Positions 1-8,228 of a stretch of 64,000 nucleotides of DNA are shown here, piece after piece. Location of the stretch: positions 1-64,000 of the forward strand of contig NZ_JAIBOA010000020.1 of the NCBI RefSeq assembly GCF_019458805.1, in the 5' to 3' direction. Source of the stretch: Actinomadura parmotrematis (lineage in GTDB: Bacteria; Actinomycetota; Actinomycetes; Streptosporangiales; Streptosporangiaceae). Positions within the stretch are counted from its first letter, which is position 1, and each line of letters opens with the position of its first letter. Made by a program: the position numbers and the translations under genes. The notes below the pieces were generated by a model. It did no database searches, was not told the DNA's origin, and saw only the letters and a program-made list of their open reading frames with translations.

Positions 1-89
1 GGGGTCGCCAGCCGTGGGGCTTCCTGTCCGGCCGCCCCCTGACCGCCGCCCGCGCCGCGGACCATCGGAATACCCAGTGAAACGCTCAT
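1..89 (-). CDS. ispG: partial CDS, probable IspG N-terminus
   Basis: A reverse-strand ATG at 89 follows a purine-rich ribosome binding site (GGGAGAGGG) and opens a frame that runs off the left edge. Only about 29 residues are visible, beginning MSVSLGIPMV. IspG proteins (4-hydroxy-3-methylbut-2-enyl diphosphate synthase, an iron-sulfur enzyme of the MEP isoprenoid pathway) of actinomycetes commonly start with a similar S-L-G-M/I-P stretch. The gene lies directly downstream of rip1 and dxr, where ispG usually sits. No catalytic part is inside the window, so the name rests on synteny and a very short match. Confidence 0.55.
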   Translation of the reverse strand, partial: MSVSLGIPMVRGAGGGQGAAGQEAPRLAT

Positions 90-216
90 CCCTCTCCCTC
101 TGTCGCCACTACAACCCTAAGCGCCCCAAGGGCACGACAGGACGCCGACCACCTGGGTAAATGTGTGTCCGCCCGGTTACCAAGGGCGATCCCCGGCGCC
201 TCCCCCGCCGCGCGGG

Positions 217-1410
217 TCAGCCCGGCAGGCTCAGCGGGTTGACGATGTCCGCCAGGATGAGCAGCACGCCCAGGCCGACGAGGGCGACCACGGCCAGGTA
301 GGTCACCGGCAGCAGCTTCGTCATGTCCACGGTACCCGGGTCCGGGCGCCCTCGTCGCCGCGCGGCGAAGGCCCGCAGGCGCTCGTAGGCGAGGACGGCG
401 AGATGGCCCCCGTCCAGGGGCAGCAGCGGCACCACGTTGAGCGCACCGAGGAAGATGTTCACCGAGACGACCAGCGACAGATACAAGGTGGCCTTGTCGC
501 GCCAGGAGTCGTGGGAGGAGAAGATCTGCCCGGAGACCTCGGTGGCGCCGACGACGCTGCCGACCTGGCCGCCGGGGCTGCTCGCCCGGTCCGGGGAGAA
601 CAGCTTGGGCAGCGCGCTCGGCAGGTCCACCACGACCTTCCCGATCCCGGCGACGGTCGTGCCGACGCCGCGGCCCGCGAACTCCACCGCGCGGACCGGA
701 CCGGCCCGGTCGTAGCGGGCGCCGACGACCCGGGACGACATGCCGAGGAACGGCTCGCCGCCGGCCGAGGCCAGCGTCACCCGCAGGGGGACGCGCCGCC
801 CGCCGCGCTCCACGACCACCGGCACGGCCTGCCCGGGGCGCGCCCTGGTGATCGCGGCGCGCAGCCCGTCCCAGTCCGAGACCGGGGTGCCGGCGAACTC
901 CACGACGCGGTCGCCCTCCTTCAGCCCGGCGGCCGCCGCGGGCGAGCGCGGGTCGCCGGACCGGCAGCCGGCCCGCACGCCGGCGGGCACGCACGGGCTG
1001 ACGGCGTCGACGGTCGTGGTGGCGGTGCCGGGGTTCGGGATCCCGAGGGTCATCGCCACCGCCGCGAGCAGCAGGAACGCGAACGCGAAGTTCACCGCGA
1101 CGCCCGCGACGATCACCACCGCGCGGCGCCCCGCGGGCTGCCGGTAGAAGGCGCGCTCGCGGTCGGCGGGCGCGACCTCCTCCAGCGGCGTGTAGCCGAC
1201 GATCTTCACGAAGCCGCCGAGCGGGACCGCCTTGATCCCGTACTCGGTCTCGCCGCGCCGCCGCGACCAGAGCGTCGGCCCGAACCCGACGAAGTACTGG
1301 GTGGCCTTCATGCCGAACCGCTTGGCGGTCAGCAGGTGGCCGCCCTCGTGCAGCATCACCGAGGCCAGCAGCGCGGCCACGAAGGCCAGCGCACCGAGCG
1401 CAAAGGCCAT
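217..1410 (-). CDS. rip1: Rip1/RseP-type site-2 membrane metalloprotease (M50)
   Basis: This 397-residue polytopic protease belongs to the M50 family, which cuts membrane-embedded anti-sigma factors and signal peptides in regulated intramembrane proteolysis. The zinc motif HEGGH lies in the first transmembrane segment (residues about 21-25). A PDZ-like region occupies the middle (GLKEGDRVVEF and following), and the second active-site motif LPLDGGH is near residue 330. The length fits actinobacterial Rip1. It follows dxr by about 40 bp and precedes the probable ispG, the arrangement found in mycobacteria. The family assignment is firm, but the substrates here are unknown. Confidence 0.95.
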   Translation of the reverse strand: MAFALGALAFVAALLASVMLHEGGHLLTAKRFGMKATQYFVGFGPTLWSRRRGETEYGIKAVPLGGFVKIVGYTPLEEVAPADRERAFYRQPAGRRAVVIVAGVAVNFAFAFLLLAAVAMTLGIPNPGTATTTVDAVSPCVPAGVRAGCRSGDPRSPAAAAGLKEGDRVVEFAGTPVSDWDGLRAAITRARPGQAVPVVVERGGRRVPLRVTLASAGGEPFLGMSSRVVGARYDRAGPVRAVEFAGRGVGTTVAGIGKVVVDLPSALPKLFSPDRASSPGGQVGSVVGATEVSGQIFSSHDSWRDKATLYLSLVVSVNIFLGALNVVPLLPLDGGHLAVLAYERLRAFAARRRGRPDPGTVDMTKLLPVTYLAVVALVGLGVLLILADIVNPLSLPG

Positions 1411-1452
1411 GCGGGCCTCCTGGAGGACGCCCGGGGGGCCGCTCCCCTCGGG

Positions 1453-2688
1453 TCAGCCGAGTCCGGTCAGTTCCCTGGCGCGCGTGCGCGCCCAGGCGTC
1501 CGCCGCCAGCACGTCGTCCAGCGTCGGCGCGGCGGCGCCGCCGTCGCGGGCCGCGTGCTCGTCCACTACCCGCGAGATCGTGTCCACTATCCCCAGGAAC
1601 GGCAGGTTTCCCGCGCGGAAGGCCGCCACGCACTCCTCGTTGGCGGCGTTGTAGACGGCCGGGTGGGTGCCGCCGGCCGTGCCGACCGCGCGGGCCAGCG
1701 CGACCGCCGGGAACGCCTCGTCGTCCAGGGGGAAGAACTCCCAGGTGTGCGCGGCGGTCCAGTCGACGCCCGGGGCGGCGTCCGGGACGCGGTCCGGCCA
1801 GTCCAGGCCGAGCGCGATCGGCAGCCGCATGTCGGGCGGGCTCGCCTGCGCGAGCGTCGAGCCGTCCACGTACTCCACCATCGAGTGGATCACCGACTGC
1901 GGGTGCACCATCACCTCGATGCGGTCCATCGGCACGTCGAACAGCAGGTGCGCCTCGATGACCTCCAGGCCCTTGTTCACCAGCGTCGCCGAGTTGATCG
2001 TGACGACCGGGCCCATGTCCCAGGTGGGGTGGTCCAGCGCCTGCTCCACGGTGACGTCCGCGAGCTCGGCGCGGGGACGGCCGCGGAACGGGCCGCCGCT
2101 CGCGGTCACCACGAGCCGCCGCACCTCCTCGGGGCGGCCGCCGCGCAGGCACTGGGCGAGCGCGGAGTGCTCGGAGTCGACCGGAACGATCTGGCCGGCC
2201 CTGGCGCGCGCCTTGACCAGCGGCCCGCCGATGATCAGCGATTCCTTGTTGGCGAGCGCCAGGGTGCGGCCCGCGTCCAGGGCGGCGAGCGTGGACGCCA
2301 GCCCGAGCGCGCCCGTCACCCCGTTCAGCACGGTGTCGCAGGGCCAGGCGGCCGCCTCGGCGACCGCGTCCGGGCCCGCCACGATCTTGGGGATGGCGTA
2401 CTCGCCCGAGGCGTACCCGCGCTTCTGCGCCTCGGCGTAGAAGGCGAGCTGGAGGTCCTGCGCGGCCGACGCCTTCGCCACCGCGACGACGTCCGGCCGG
2501 AACTCCAGGGCCTGCGCGGCCAGCAGGTCCACCCGGCCGCCGCCGGCGGCGAGCGCCGCGACGCGGAACCGGCCGGGGTTGCGGCGGATCACGTCGAGGG
2601 CCTGGGTGCCGATGGAACCGGTCGACCCGAGGAGGACAACGTCGCGAGGGGCGTTCGAAGGAGACGTCACCCGACCATTGTCGGCCAT
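1453..2688 (-). CDS. dxr: 1-deoxy-D-xylulose 5-phosphate reductoisomerase
   Basis: Dxr converts 1-deoxy-D-xylulose 5-phosphate to 2-C-methyl-D-erythritol 4-phosphate with NADPH, the committed step of the MEP pathway. The Rossmann motif [16 protein letters not shown] is near the N-terminus, and the metal and substrate region ([41 protein letters not shown]) is intact. I chose the ATG at 2688 ([12 protein letters not shown], 411 residues). An in-frame GTG at 2670 is possible. The open frame extends further upstream, but that part lacks homology-like sequence and would overlap the divergent protease gene. It forms a cluster with rip1 and probable ispG. Confidence 0.95.
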   Translation of the reverse strand: MADNGRVTSPSNAPRDVVLLGSTGSIGTQALDVIRRNPGRFRVAALAAGGGRVDLLAAQALEFRPDVVAVAKASAAQDLQLAFYAEAQKRGYASGEYAIPKIVAGPDAVAEAAAWPCDTVLNGVTGALGLASTLAALDAGRTLALANKESLIIGGPLVKARARAGQIVPVDSEHSALAQCLRGGRPEEVRRLVVTASGGPFRGRPRAELADVTVEQALDHPTWDMGPVVTINSATLVNKGLEVIEAHLLFDVPMDRIEVMVHPQSVIHSMVEYVDGSTLAQASPPDMRLPIALGLDWPDRVPDAAPGVDWTAAHTWEFFPLDDEAFPAVALARAVGTAGGTHPAVYNAANEECVAAFRAGNLPFLGIVDTISRVVDEHAARDGGAAAPTLDDVLAADAWARTRARELTGLG

Positions 2689-2776
2689 GGCCCGCCCGGC
2701 GGCCACGCGGGCCGGACCTCCATCGCATTGCCCCAAAGTAGCGGCGGCGTCACGCAAAGTGATGGACACTGCGTGC

Positions 2777-3679
2777 ATGCAGCCGAGCGTCCCCGGTCTC
2801 CTGCTCGCGGCGCTCGCCGCCGCCGCGGCCGTCCCCGCCCTGCCGGCGGCCGGGATCCCCGCCCCTGCCGCGAGCGCCGCCGTGTCGGCGTACGCGGTGC
2901 CGCTCGCCCCCGCCGACGTCGGCCGGCTGCGCGCGCACTGGACGCCGCAGCGGATGGCGGCCGCCTCCGGCACCGGGCGGCCCGTCCACGGATCGCTCTG
3001 GGCGGGCGGCGGCGCCGTCACCGCCACCACCGGCAAGATCTTCTTCAGCGCGCGCGGGCGCGACTACATGTGCTCGGGCAGCACGGTGCGCAGCGCCAAC
3101 CGGGACGTCGTGATCACCGCCGGGCACTGCGTGCGGCCGGCCGAGGGCGGCTGGGCCGCCGACTGGGTCTTCGTCCCCGGCTACCGGGAGGGCCGCGCCC
3201 CCTACGGCGTCTACCCGGCCCGGCGGATGTTCGTTCCGCGCGCCTGGAAGCGCCGCCGCGACGGCGACCACGACGTCGCGCTCGTCGCCGTCGGCACGGC
3301 CGTGGACGCCGGGCGCGCCGCGCGGCACGTCGGCGATGTCGTCGGCGCGCAGCGCATCGCCTTCGGCGGGCCCGGCCGCACCCGCACCTACGCGTTCGGG
3401 TACCCCTCCACCGGCCGCTACGACGGCGAGCACCTCGCCTACTGCACCGGCCGCCCCGCGCACCCGCGGCGGCACCCGACGAGCGGCCGCGGGATGCGCT
3501 GCGACCTCACCCGCGGCTCCAGCGGCGGCCCCTGGCTCGCCGACTTCGATCCCGCCACCGGCACCGGCACCGTCACCACGGTCAGCAGCTTCAAGTTCGC
3601 CGACGACGGCACCACCATGTTCGGGCCGCCGCTCGGCCGCGACGTCCGGCGCGCCTACGACCGCGCCCAGCACGCCTGA
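2777..3679 (+). CDS. secreted trypsin/V8-like serine protease
   Basis: The protein of about 300 residues begins with an alanine/leucine-rich signal peptide ([20 protein letters not shown]). It carries a complete chymotrypsin-fold triad: His in ITAGHCV, Asp in GDHDVALV and Ser in [10 protein letters not shown]. Two cysteines (MCSG and GHC) could form the usual disulfide next to the active site. Family members are secreted endopeptidases, and no substrate can be inferred. The start is uncertain, because an ATG at 2762 and a GTG at 2759 would add a few residues. It is divergent from dxr with a gap of about 90 bp and stands alone. Confidence 0.88.
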   Translation: MQPSVPGLLLAALAAAAAVPALPAAGIPAPAASAAVSAYAVPLAPADVGRLRAHWTPQRMAAASGTGRPVHGSLWAGGGAVTATTGKIFFSARGRDYMCSGSTVRSANRDVVITAGHCVRPAEGGWAADWVFVPGYREGRAPYGVYPARRMFVPRAWKRRRDGDHDVALVAVGTAVDAGRAARHVGDVVGAQRIAFGGPGRTRTYAFGYPSTGRYDGEHLAYCTGRPAHPRRHPTSGRGMRCDLTRGSSGGPWLADFDPATGTGTVTTVSSFKFADDGTTMFGPPLGRDVRRAYDRAQHA

Positions 3680-3835
3680 CCTGCGCCCCTACCGGCCGGC
3701 GACCCCGGCGGCGGGGCCCGACACGCGCCCGCCGGTGGCCTTTACCGGCCTTTTCACCCAGGGTGACATCGGCAACACCGAGGGCGATTTATAAAGGAAG
3801 CACGTGACCGCGACTCACGCACGAGGGGATGGGCA

Positions 3836-4090
3836 ATGGGCCGCACCGGCGAGCTGAGGTTCGACCCCAGCGCGCTGAATCCCGCGCAACGCCACGGCGA
3901 CGCCTGCGTCGTCTGCGACAAGAGGTGGCCGCGCCCGGGTGTCCGTGTCGGTTCCGTTCCCGACGGCACAGGGGTGTTCGCGTGCGCCGATTGCGCACCC
4001 GCCCTGCCGGTGCCCCGGCAGGCCGCATGGCCGGTGGAGCCGCGCACGTCCACCGGGGAACCGGTGGAGAGGGAGCCGGACGCACGGTAG
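3836..4090 (+). CDS. small CxxC hypothetical protein
   Basis: This predicted 84-residue protein has an AGGGG-type ribosome binding site 6-8 bases before its ATG. Its centre holds two CxxC knuckles, CVVCDKRW and CADCAP, spaced like a single zinc ribbon. The surrounding pattern (R-W-P-P-G-x-R-V-G, then D-G-T-G-V-F-A-C) resembles small uncharacterised actinomycete proteins. The C-terminal tail is acidic and probably disordered. Zinc binding is inferred from spacing only and no function is assigned. Downstream lies the 61-bp repeat region. Confidence 0.6.
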   Translation: MGRTGELRFDPSALNPAQRHGDACVVCDKRWPRPGVRVGSVPDGTGVFACADCAPALPVPRQAAWPVEPRTSTGEPVEREPDAR

Positions 4091-4164
4091 CGCCGGCGAA
4101 GGAGAGATCTCTCCTGGAGAGGGTGACCCGGGCACTCGGGGGGAGGCCCGGGACCACCCGAGAA

Positions 4165-4196
4165 GGTGCGCCCGGCTGGGGGCGGTCGGGCGCACC
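4165..4196. other. inverted repeat competing with the 61-bp repeat hairpins
   Basis: GGTGCGCCCG (4165-4174) is perfectly complementary to CGGGCGCACC (4187-4196), giving a 10-bp stem with a 12-nt loop. The right arm lies within the first 61-bp repeat and can alternatively pair with GTGCGCCC at 4221-4228. The two stems are therefore mutually exclusive. The site lies between convergent genes and could act as a bidirectional terminator or an RNA switch; neither is proven. Confidence 0.6.
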
Positions 4197-4329
4197 GGAG
4201 AGATCCCCGTCCTTAAAGACGTGCGCCCCCTCACACCAGTAGGCGGCCGGGCGCACCGGAGAGATCCCCATCCTTGAAGACGTGCGCCCTCTCACACCAG
4301 TAGGCGGTCGAGCCCACCGGAGAGATCCC
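4181..4329. repeat. 61-bp direct tandem repeat, 2.4 copies
   Basis: Two full copies (4181-4241 and 4242-4302) and a partial third (4303-4329) repeat with a 61-bp period and only a few substitutions. Each full copy contains GGGCGCAC and GTGCGCCC about 25 nt apart (4188-4195 with 4221-4228; 4249-4256 with 4282-4289), so each can fold into a hairpin. The array fills most of the gap between the convergent genes at 3836-4090 and 4346-5578. No open frame in it looks coding. Confidence 0.85.
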
Positions 4330-4345
4330 TCTCAGCAGCCCCGAC

Positions 4346-5578
4346 TCACTTCTTCGGCAGCTTGGTGGTCTCGATCCACGCCTTGGTCCACTCGCTGTAG
4401 TCGGTGCAGTCGCCCTCGCCGTCGCGGGCGCCGGCCGCGGTCGCCGTGCAGGCCTTGGTCGGGGCGTGCGCGAAGATCACCTTGTCGAGGTAGCCGCGGT
4501 CCCCGACGTGGTAGGCGCCGCAGAACGCGGCGCGCAGCCGGTCCCCGGCGCACGCCTGCGGGTTGGCGGGGGCCGCCCCGGTCCACTCGGCGACCTGCTG
4601 CTGCACGTCCGGCGAGGCCGTCCACTGCATCCACTGGTACATGCAGTTGGGGTGCGCGGCGCGGGCGCCGATCATCCAGGACGTCGTCCAGCCCGTCACG
4701 CCCTCGGCGGGCGCGACGCTCTGCACCGCCCGGCCCGCCCGCGACAGCACGTCCACCTGGTAGGGCCAGACGCCGCCGAGGACGGCCTGCCCGCCCGCGA
4801 ACGCGCCCACCGCGTCGGCGGGCCGCTTCCAGTACGCCTGGACGTAGGGGCGCTGCCTCTGCAGGACGCGGACGGCGGCGGCGAGCTGGCGCGGCGTCAG
4901 CGCGTACGGGTCCTTGATCTTGAGCTTGCGGTCCCGGCTCTTCAGGTACAGGGCCGCCTCGGCGATGGTGAGCGGGCTGTCGCGGAGCACGATCTTGCCG
5001 GAGTAGCGGGCGGCGGCGGCCGGGTCGAACAGCGCGGCCCAGCCCTGCGGCGCCGGCTGGACCGCGCGGGTGTCGTACATCAGCAGGTTCGAGCCCCAGG
5101 TGGCCGGCACCCCGTAGAACTTGCCGCCCTGCTTCAGCAGGTTGCGGAGCCGGGGCTCCAGCCGCTTGTACCCGTCCACGAGGTCGGGGTTGACCGGCGC
5201 GACCCGGTCGCCGGCGACGAGCTGCCCGGCGACCTCGGCGGGCGCCGACACGCCGTCGAAACGGCGGTTCGGGTCGCGCAGCATCGTCGCCATGTCGTCG
5301 GCGTCGCGGGCGGTGCGCCAGGACACCGTGCAGCCGGTGCGCTCCTGGAAGGGCGTCACCCAGTCGACCCGCGGGTCGTTGGAGCCGTTCTCGATGTAGC
5401 CCGGCAGGGCGACGAGGTCGAGCTGCCCCTCGCCGGGGCCGAGGGTGGTCGCCGCCTTCACGGTGCCGACCGGCTCCTGCCCCCCGTCGCAGCCCGCCAG
5501 CGCCAGCACCGCGCTCATGAGCGCACCGAGCGCCAGGACGGGTCCCCTGCCCGGCGGCGTGATGCCCCGCAGCCGCAT
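4346..5578 (-). CDS. ABC transporter substrate-binding lipoprotein, spermidine/putrescine-like, orphan
   Basis: This 410-residue periplasmic-binding-type protein has a signal peptide ending in a lipobox (LALAGC, Cys about residue 29). It begins its mature domain with DLVALPGYIENG and has the two-lobe layout of PotD/iron-type extracellular solute-binding proteins (for example FYGVPATWGSNLLMYDTRAV). It would be anchored to the outer face of the membrane. No permease or ATPase gene is adjacent, so it either serves a transporter encoded elsewhere or has another sensing role. Polyamine specificity is suggested by family only. Confidence 0.8.
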   Translation of the reverse strand: MRLRGITPPGRGPVLALGALMSAVLALAGCDGGQEPVGTVKAATTLGPGEGQLDLVALPGYIENGSNDPRVDWVTPFQERTGCTVSWRTARDADDMATMLRDPNRRFDGVSAPAEVAGQLVAGDRVAPVNPDLVDGYKRLEPRLRNLLKQGGKFYGVPATWGSNLLMYDTRAVQPAPQGWAALFDPAAAARYSGKIVLRDSPLTIAEAALYLKSRDRKLKIKDPYALTPRQLAAAVRVLQRQRPYVQAYWKRPADAVGAFAGGQAVLGGVWPYQVDVLSRAGRAVQSVAPAEGVTGWTTSWMIGARAAHPNCMYQWMQWTASPDVQQQVAEWTGAAPANPQACAGDRLRAAFCGAYHVGDRGYLDKVIFAHAPTKACTATAAGARDGEGDCTDYSEWTKAWIETTKLPKK

Positions 5579-6011
5579 GTCGCTCCCGTTCTCCGTCCTA
5601 CGGGATCGCCCCCGTGCTCGTCGTCCGGCCCGCCCGCGCAGCGTAGCGCCTCGGCACCGCCGGGACGGCGCCGGGCCATCGGAAAGGGCGGATCACGGCC
5701 CGCGGCGGAGGACCGGTCGCGACGTATTCGACGGTGTCCCGCAATTTTCCCACCGGGACGTTGCCGGAGAGCCTTCCCTTACCGTCGAACAGTTCGCCCG
5801 GGGCGTGCGGCGCATGCTTTTCCGATAATGGTGCGCCGCCTTTTCCGCGGCCTTTCCCCGGGGCCCGGGAAACCGTAACGGCCCCGGCGGGCAGTGGGTG
5901 CCGGCATCCGCGCCATACACGGAGGTTGCTGGAGAGGGATATGGCGCTGCCCTGCCCGGCCCGGGGCCGCGACGGCACCGGCGGTACGTGGCGAGGTTGG
6001 GGAACAGCGGA
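5579..6011. other. non-coding stretch upstream of the solute-binding lipoprotein
   Basis: About 430 bp without a convincing gene. It is less GC-biased than the coding DNA around 5720-5880. A short plus-strand frame from an ATG at 5941, with a purine-rich sequence before it, is antisense to the gene at 6012-6359 and looks compositional. Promoters for the lipoprotein gene are probably here, but I could not identify a clear -35/-10 pair. Confidence 0.5.
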
Positions 6012-6359
6012 TCATCTTGCGGTGCTGCCCGGCCACGCGATCACCGGTACCCGGTGGGACGGCGACGGTGTGACGCCCTCGAGACGGAGGAGATTCGAGG
6101 GACGCCGCGCGTCCTGCCGGGGGTCTGCGAGCGGCCGGCGGCCGCTCGGGGTCTCGCTCGTTCGGACGGGTCCGCGCCGGATCACCTCGATCTCGGCGAT
6201 GAGCCGCTGCGGGGTCTCGGCCTCCACGAACGCGCCGAGGTCGCGCTCGCGCGGCGGCAGCGCCCACCAGCGGCGGGTGAACGGTCCGAACCAGATCGTC
6301 CAGCCCCGGTAGCGCCGGCCGAGCGCCTCGACCTCCGCGGCGTGGTCATCAGCAGTCAT
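6012..6359 (-). CDS. small W-rich hypothetical protein
   Basis: The predicted 115-residue protein has a characteristic core (RRYRGWTIWFGPFTRRWWALPP, residues about 15-37) followed by LGAFVEAETPQRLIAEIEVI. That pattern recurs in many small actinomycete proteins that often accompany XRE-type regulators, a recollection of the family rather than a search result. The C-terminal 45 residues are polar and of uncertain significance. Upstream, in an unusually AT-rich gap, is a perfect 16-bp palindrome (6424-6439) that may be its operator. The function is unknown. Confidence 0.6.
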   Translation of the reverse strand: MTADDHAAEVEALGRRYRGWTIWFGPFTRRWWALPPRERDLGAFVEAETPQRLIAEIEVIRRGPVRTSETPSGRRPLADPRQDARRPSNLLRLEGVTPSPSHRVPVIAWPGSTAR

Positions 6360-6423
6360 AGCGCGGCACTCCCGCCCCGGACCCCGTCCCCGATAACGAA
6401 GATCGGAGAACTTTTTCTATTCA

Positions 6424-6439
6424 TCCCAATTAATTGGGA
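6424..6439. promoter_or_regulatory. perfect 16-bp AT-rich palindrome, candidate operator
   Basis: TCCCAATTAATTGGGA is a perfect palindrome in an AT-rich gap (6360-6644) between divergent genes. It lies 65 bp upstream of the minus-strand start at 6359. Such symmetry in otherwise GC-rich DNA suggests a binding site for a dimeric repressor. No adjacent regulator gene was found, so the binding protein is unknown. Confidence 0.55.
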
Positions 6440-6644
6440 CATTCAGATTGTGTCCCCCGCCACTGGGGCAGTCAACACTTGTAGCTATTATTTGTCGGGG
6501 TGCGAAAGACGAAAATCAACGACGGAAACCTACGGCCGGAGGAAAATCCCGGACGCGGCGGAGCAGCCGGTTCTCACGCGGTGCGACCGGCGGTCACGCC
6601 CCGTTCACGCGGGGGCCACCGGCCCGTCCTAGGGTCGTCCTCCC

Positions 6645-8228
6645 GTGAGTGAGGTCCTTCCCCGCATCCGGGCCGAAAGCCCCGTCCGCCGCGTTCCGCG
6701 GTCCTTCCGGCGGGCGGGCGCGGCGCTGCGCCCGCACGCGCCGTTCCTCGTGGCGCTGGCCGGCGCCGCGCTGCTGCGCTGGACCGCCCTGCGCGCCTAT
6801 CCCGGGGTGCTGTGGTTCACCGGCGACTCCTACTTCTACATCGGCTACGCGATGCGCCTGTCGCCGTCGGCGGGCAAGTCCGTCGGGTACCCGATGCTGC
6901 TGCGCCTGCTGGAGCCCTGGCACAGCCTGGTGCTGGTCGCCGCCGTCCAGCACCTGCTCGGCCTCGCCACCGCCGTCCTCGGCTACCTGCTGCTCCGCCG
7001 CGCCCGCGTCCCCGGCGCGCTCGCCACCCTCGCCCTGCTGCCGGTCCTCTACGACGCCTACCAGGTGGAGCTGGAGCACCTGCTGATGTCGGAGACCGCT
7101 TACACCTTCCTCCTCGCCGCCGGGCTCGCCCTGCTGCTCTGGCGGCCGCTCGGCGAGGGCCGCCCGGCGCCCTGGTGGGCGGCGCTCGCCGCCGGGCTCC
7201 TCATCGGGTACGCGGTGCTGGTGCGGACGGCGGGCATCCCGCTCGTCCCGCTCGCGGCGGTGCTGCTGCTCGCCCGCCGGGGCGGATGGCGGCCCGCCCT
7301 CGCCTTCGCCGCGGCCGTGGCGGTCCCGGTCGTCGCCTACGCCTCCTGGTTCCACGCGGTGAACGACGGCTACGGCCTCACCCGGTCCGACGGCCTGTTC
7401 CTGTGGGGGCGCGTCGCCCCCTTCGCCGACTGCGCGGAGATCGGCCCGCCGGCCTGGGAGGAGCCGCTCTGCCTGCCCGCCGAGCTGCACGTGGACGCCG
7501 ACGCCCCCGGCCGGCTCATCTGGCGCACCGACATCCCGCCCCGCCAGATCTACGAGAACCCCCAGGCCCCCTTCGCCAACGAGACGCTGCGCGACTTCTC
7601 GGTCCGCGCCATCCTCGCCCAGCCCGGCGACTACGCGAGCGTCGTCGGCGAGGGCCTGCGGATGGCGTTCACCACCGCCCGCGAGCCCTACCCGACGGCG
7701 CCGACGGAGACGCTCTACCACTTCCCGCGCTCCCCCGCCGCCTTCCCCGGCGGCCGGAGCTGGGGGCCGGACGAGAACAGCACCGTGCTGCTCGACGCCG
7801 CCGCCTACGAGCGCGGCCTGAACCTCAGCACCGTCGTCGAGCCCTACGCCGGCCGCATGCGCGCCTACCAGGCCCGCTGGCACCTGCCGGGGCCGTGGCT
7901 CGCGGCGCTGTTCGCGACGGGCGCCGTGGGCGTGCTGACGGGCCGCGGCCGCCGCCCCGAGCTGCTGCTCGTATGGGCGGCGGCCGCGACCCTGCTGGTG
8001 TTCCCGATCGCCAGCGCCGACTTCGACTACCGGTACGTGCTGCCCGCGGTGCCGTTCGCGTGCGTGGCGGCGGGCCTCGCCTTCCACCGCGGGCTTCCCG
8101 GAGCGCGGCCGCTGCCCGTGCTGCTGCCGGCGCGGCGCGCGGTCCCGGCGTGGGCGGGCCGGCTCACCCGTTGGTCGGGAACCCCAGGTTCACCCCGCCG
8201 TGGGAGGGGTCCAGCCAGCGCGCCGTGA
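6645..8228 (+). CDS. polytopic membrane protein, GT-C glycosyltransferase-like
   Basis: A protein of about 527 residues with roughly ten hydrophobic segments. Its first extracytoplasmic loop contains FTGDSYFYIGYAMRL, an acidic motif resembling the catalytic D/E region of GT-C enzymes that use polyprenyl-phosphate sugars. A large soluble loop (residues about 245-400) follows the membrane block, then a second hydrophobic group. The start is GTG at 6645, following the AT-rich gap. Its last 65 bp overlap the 3' end of the convergent mmsA gene. Sugar donor and acceptor are unknown, and the GT-C assignment rests on topology and one motif. Confidence 0.7.
   Translation: MSEVLPRIRAESPVRRVPRSFRRAGAALRPHAPFLVALAGAALLRWTALRAYPGVLWFTGDSYFYIGYAMRLSPSAGKSVGYPMLLRLLEPWHSLVLVAAVQHLLGLATAVLGYLLLRRARVPGALATLALLPVLYDAYQVELEHLLMSETAYTFLLAAGLALLLWRPLGEGRPAPWWAALAAGLLIGYAVLVRTAGIPLVPLAAVLLLARRGGWRPALAFAAAVAVPVVAYASWFHAVNDGYGLTRSDGLFLWGRVAPFADCAEIGPPAWEEPLCLPAELHVDADAPGRLIWRTDIPPRQIYENPQAPFANETLRDFSVRAILAQPGDYASVVGEGLRMAFTTAREPYPTAPTETLYHFPRSPAAFPGGRSWGPDENSTVLLDAAAYERGLNLSTVVEPYAGRMRAYQARWHLPGPWLAALFATGAVGVLTGRGRRPELLLVWAAAATLLVFPIASADFDYRYVLPAVPFACVAAGLAFHRGLPGARPLPVLLPARRAVPAWAGRLTRWSGTPGSPRRGRGPASAP

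Noticed and set aside
86-2728. Long open frame on the minus strand across dxr and rip1
   Set aside because: It is an out-of-frame shadow of high-GC coding DNA, with an arginine/glycine/proline-rich translation and no motifs, while dxr and rip1 have clear family signatures in another frame.
4181-4329. CRISPR-like array
   Set aside because: The copies are direct adjacent 61-bp repeats with no unique spacers and only 2.4 units, and no cas genes are in the window.
5941-6312. Plus-strand frame with a good ribosome binding site
   Set aside because: It is antisense to the small W-rich gene and lacks structured sequence; the purine-rich run is probably coincidence.
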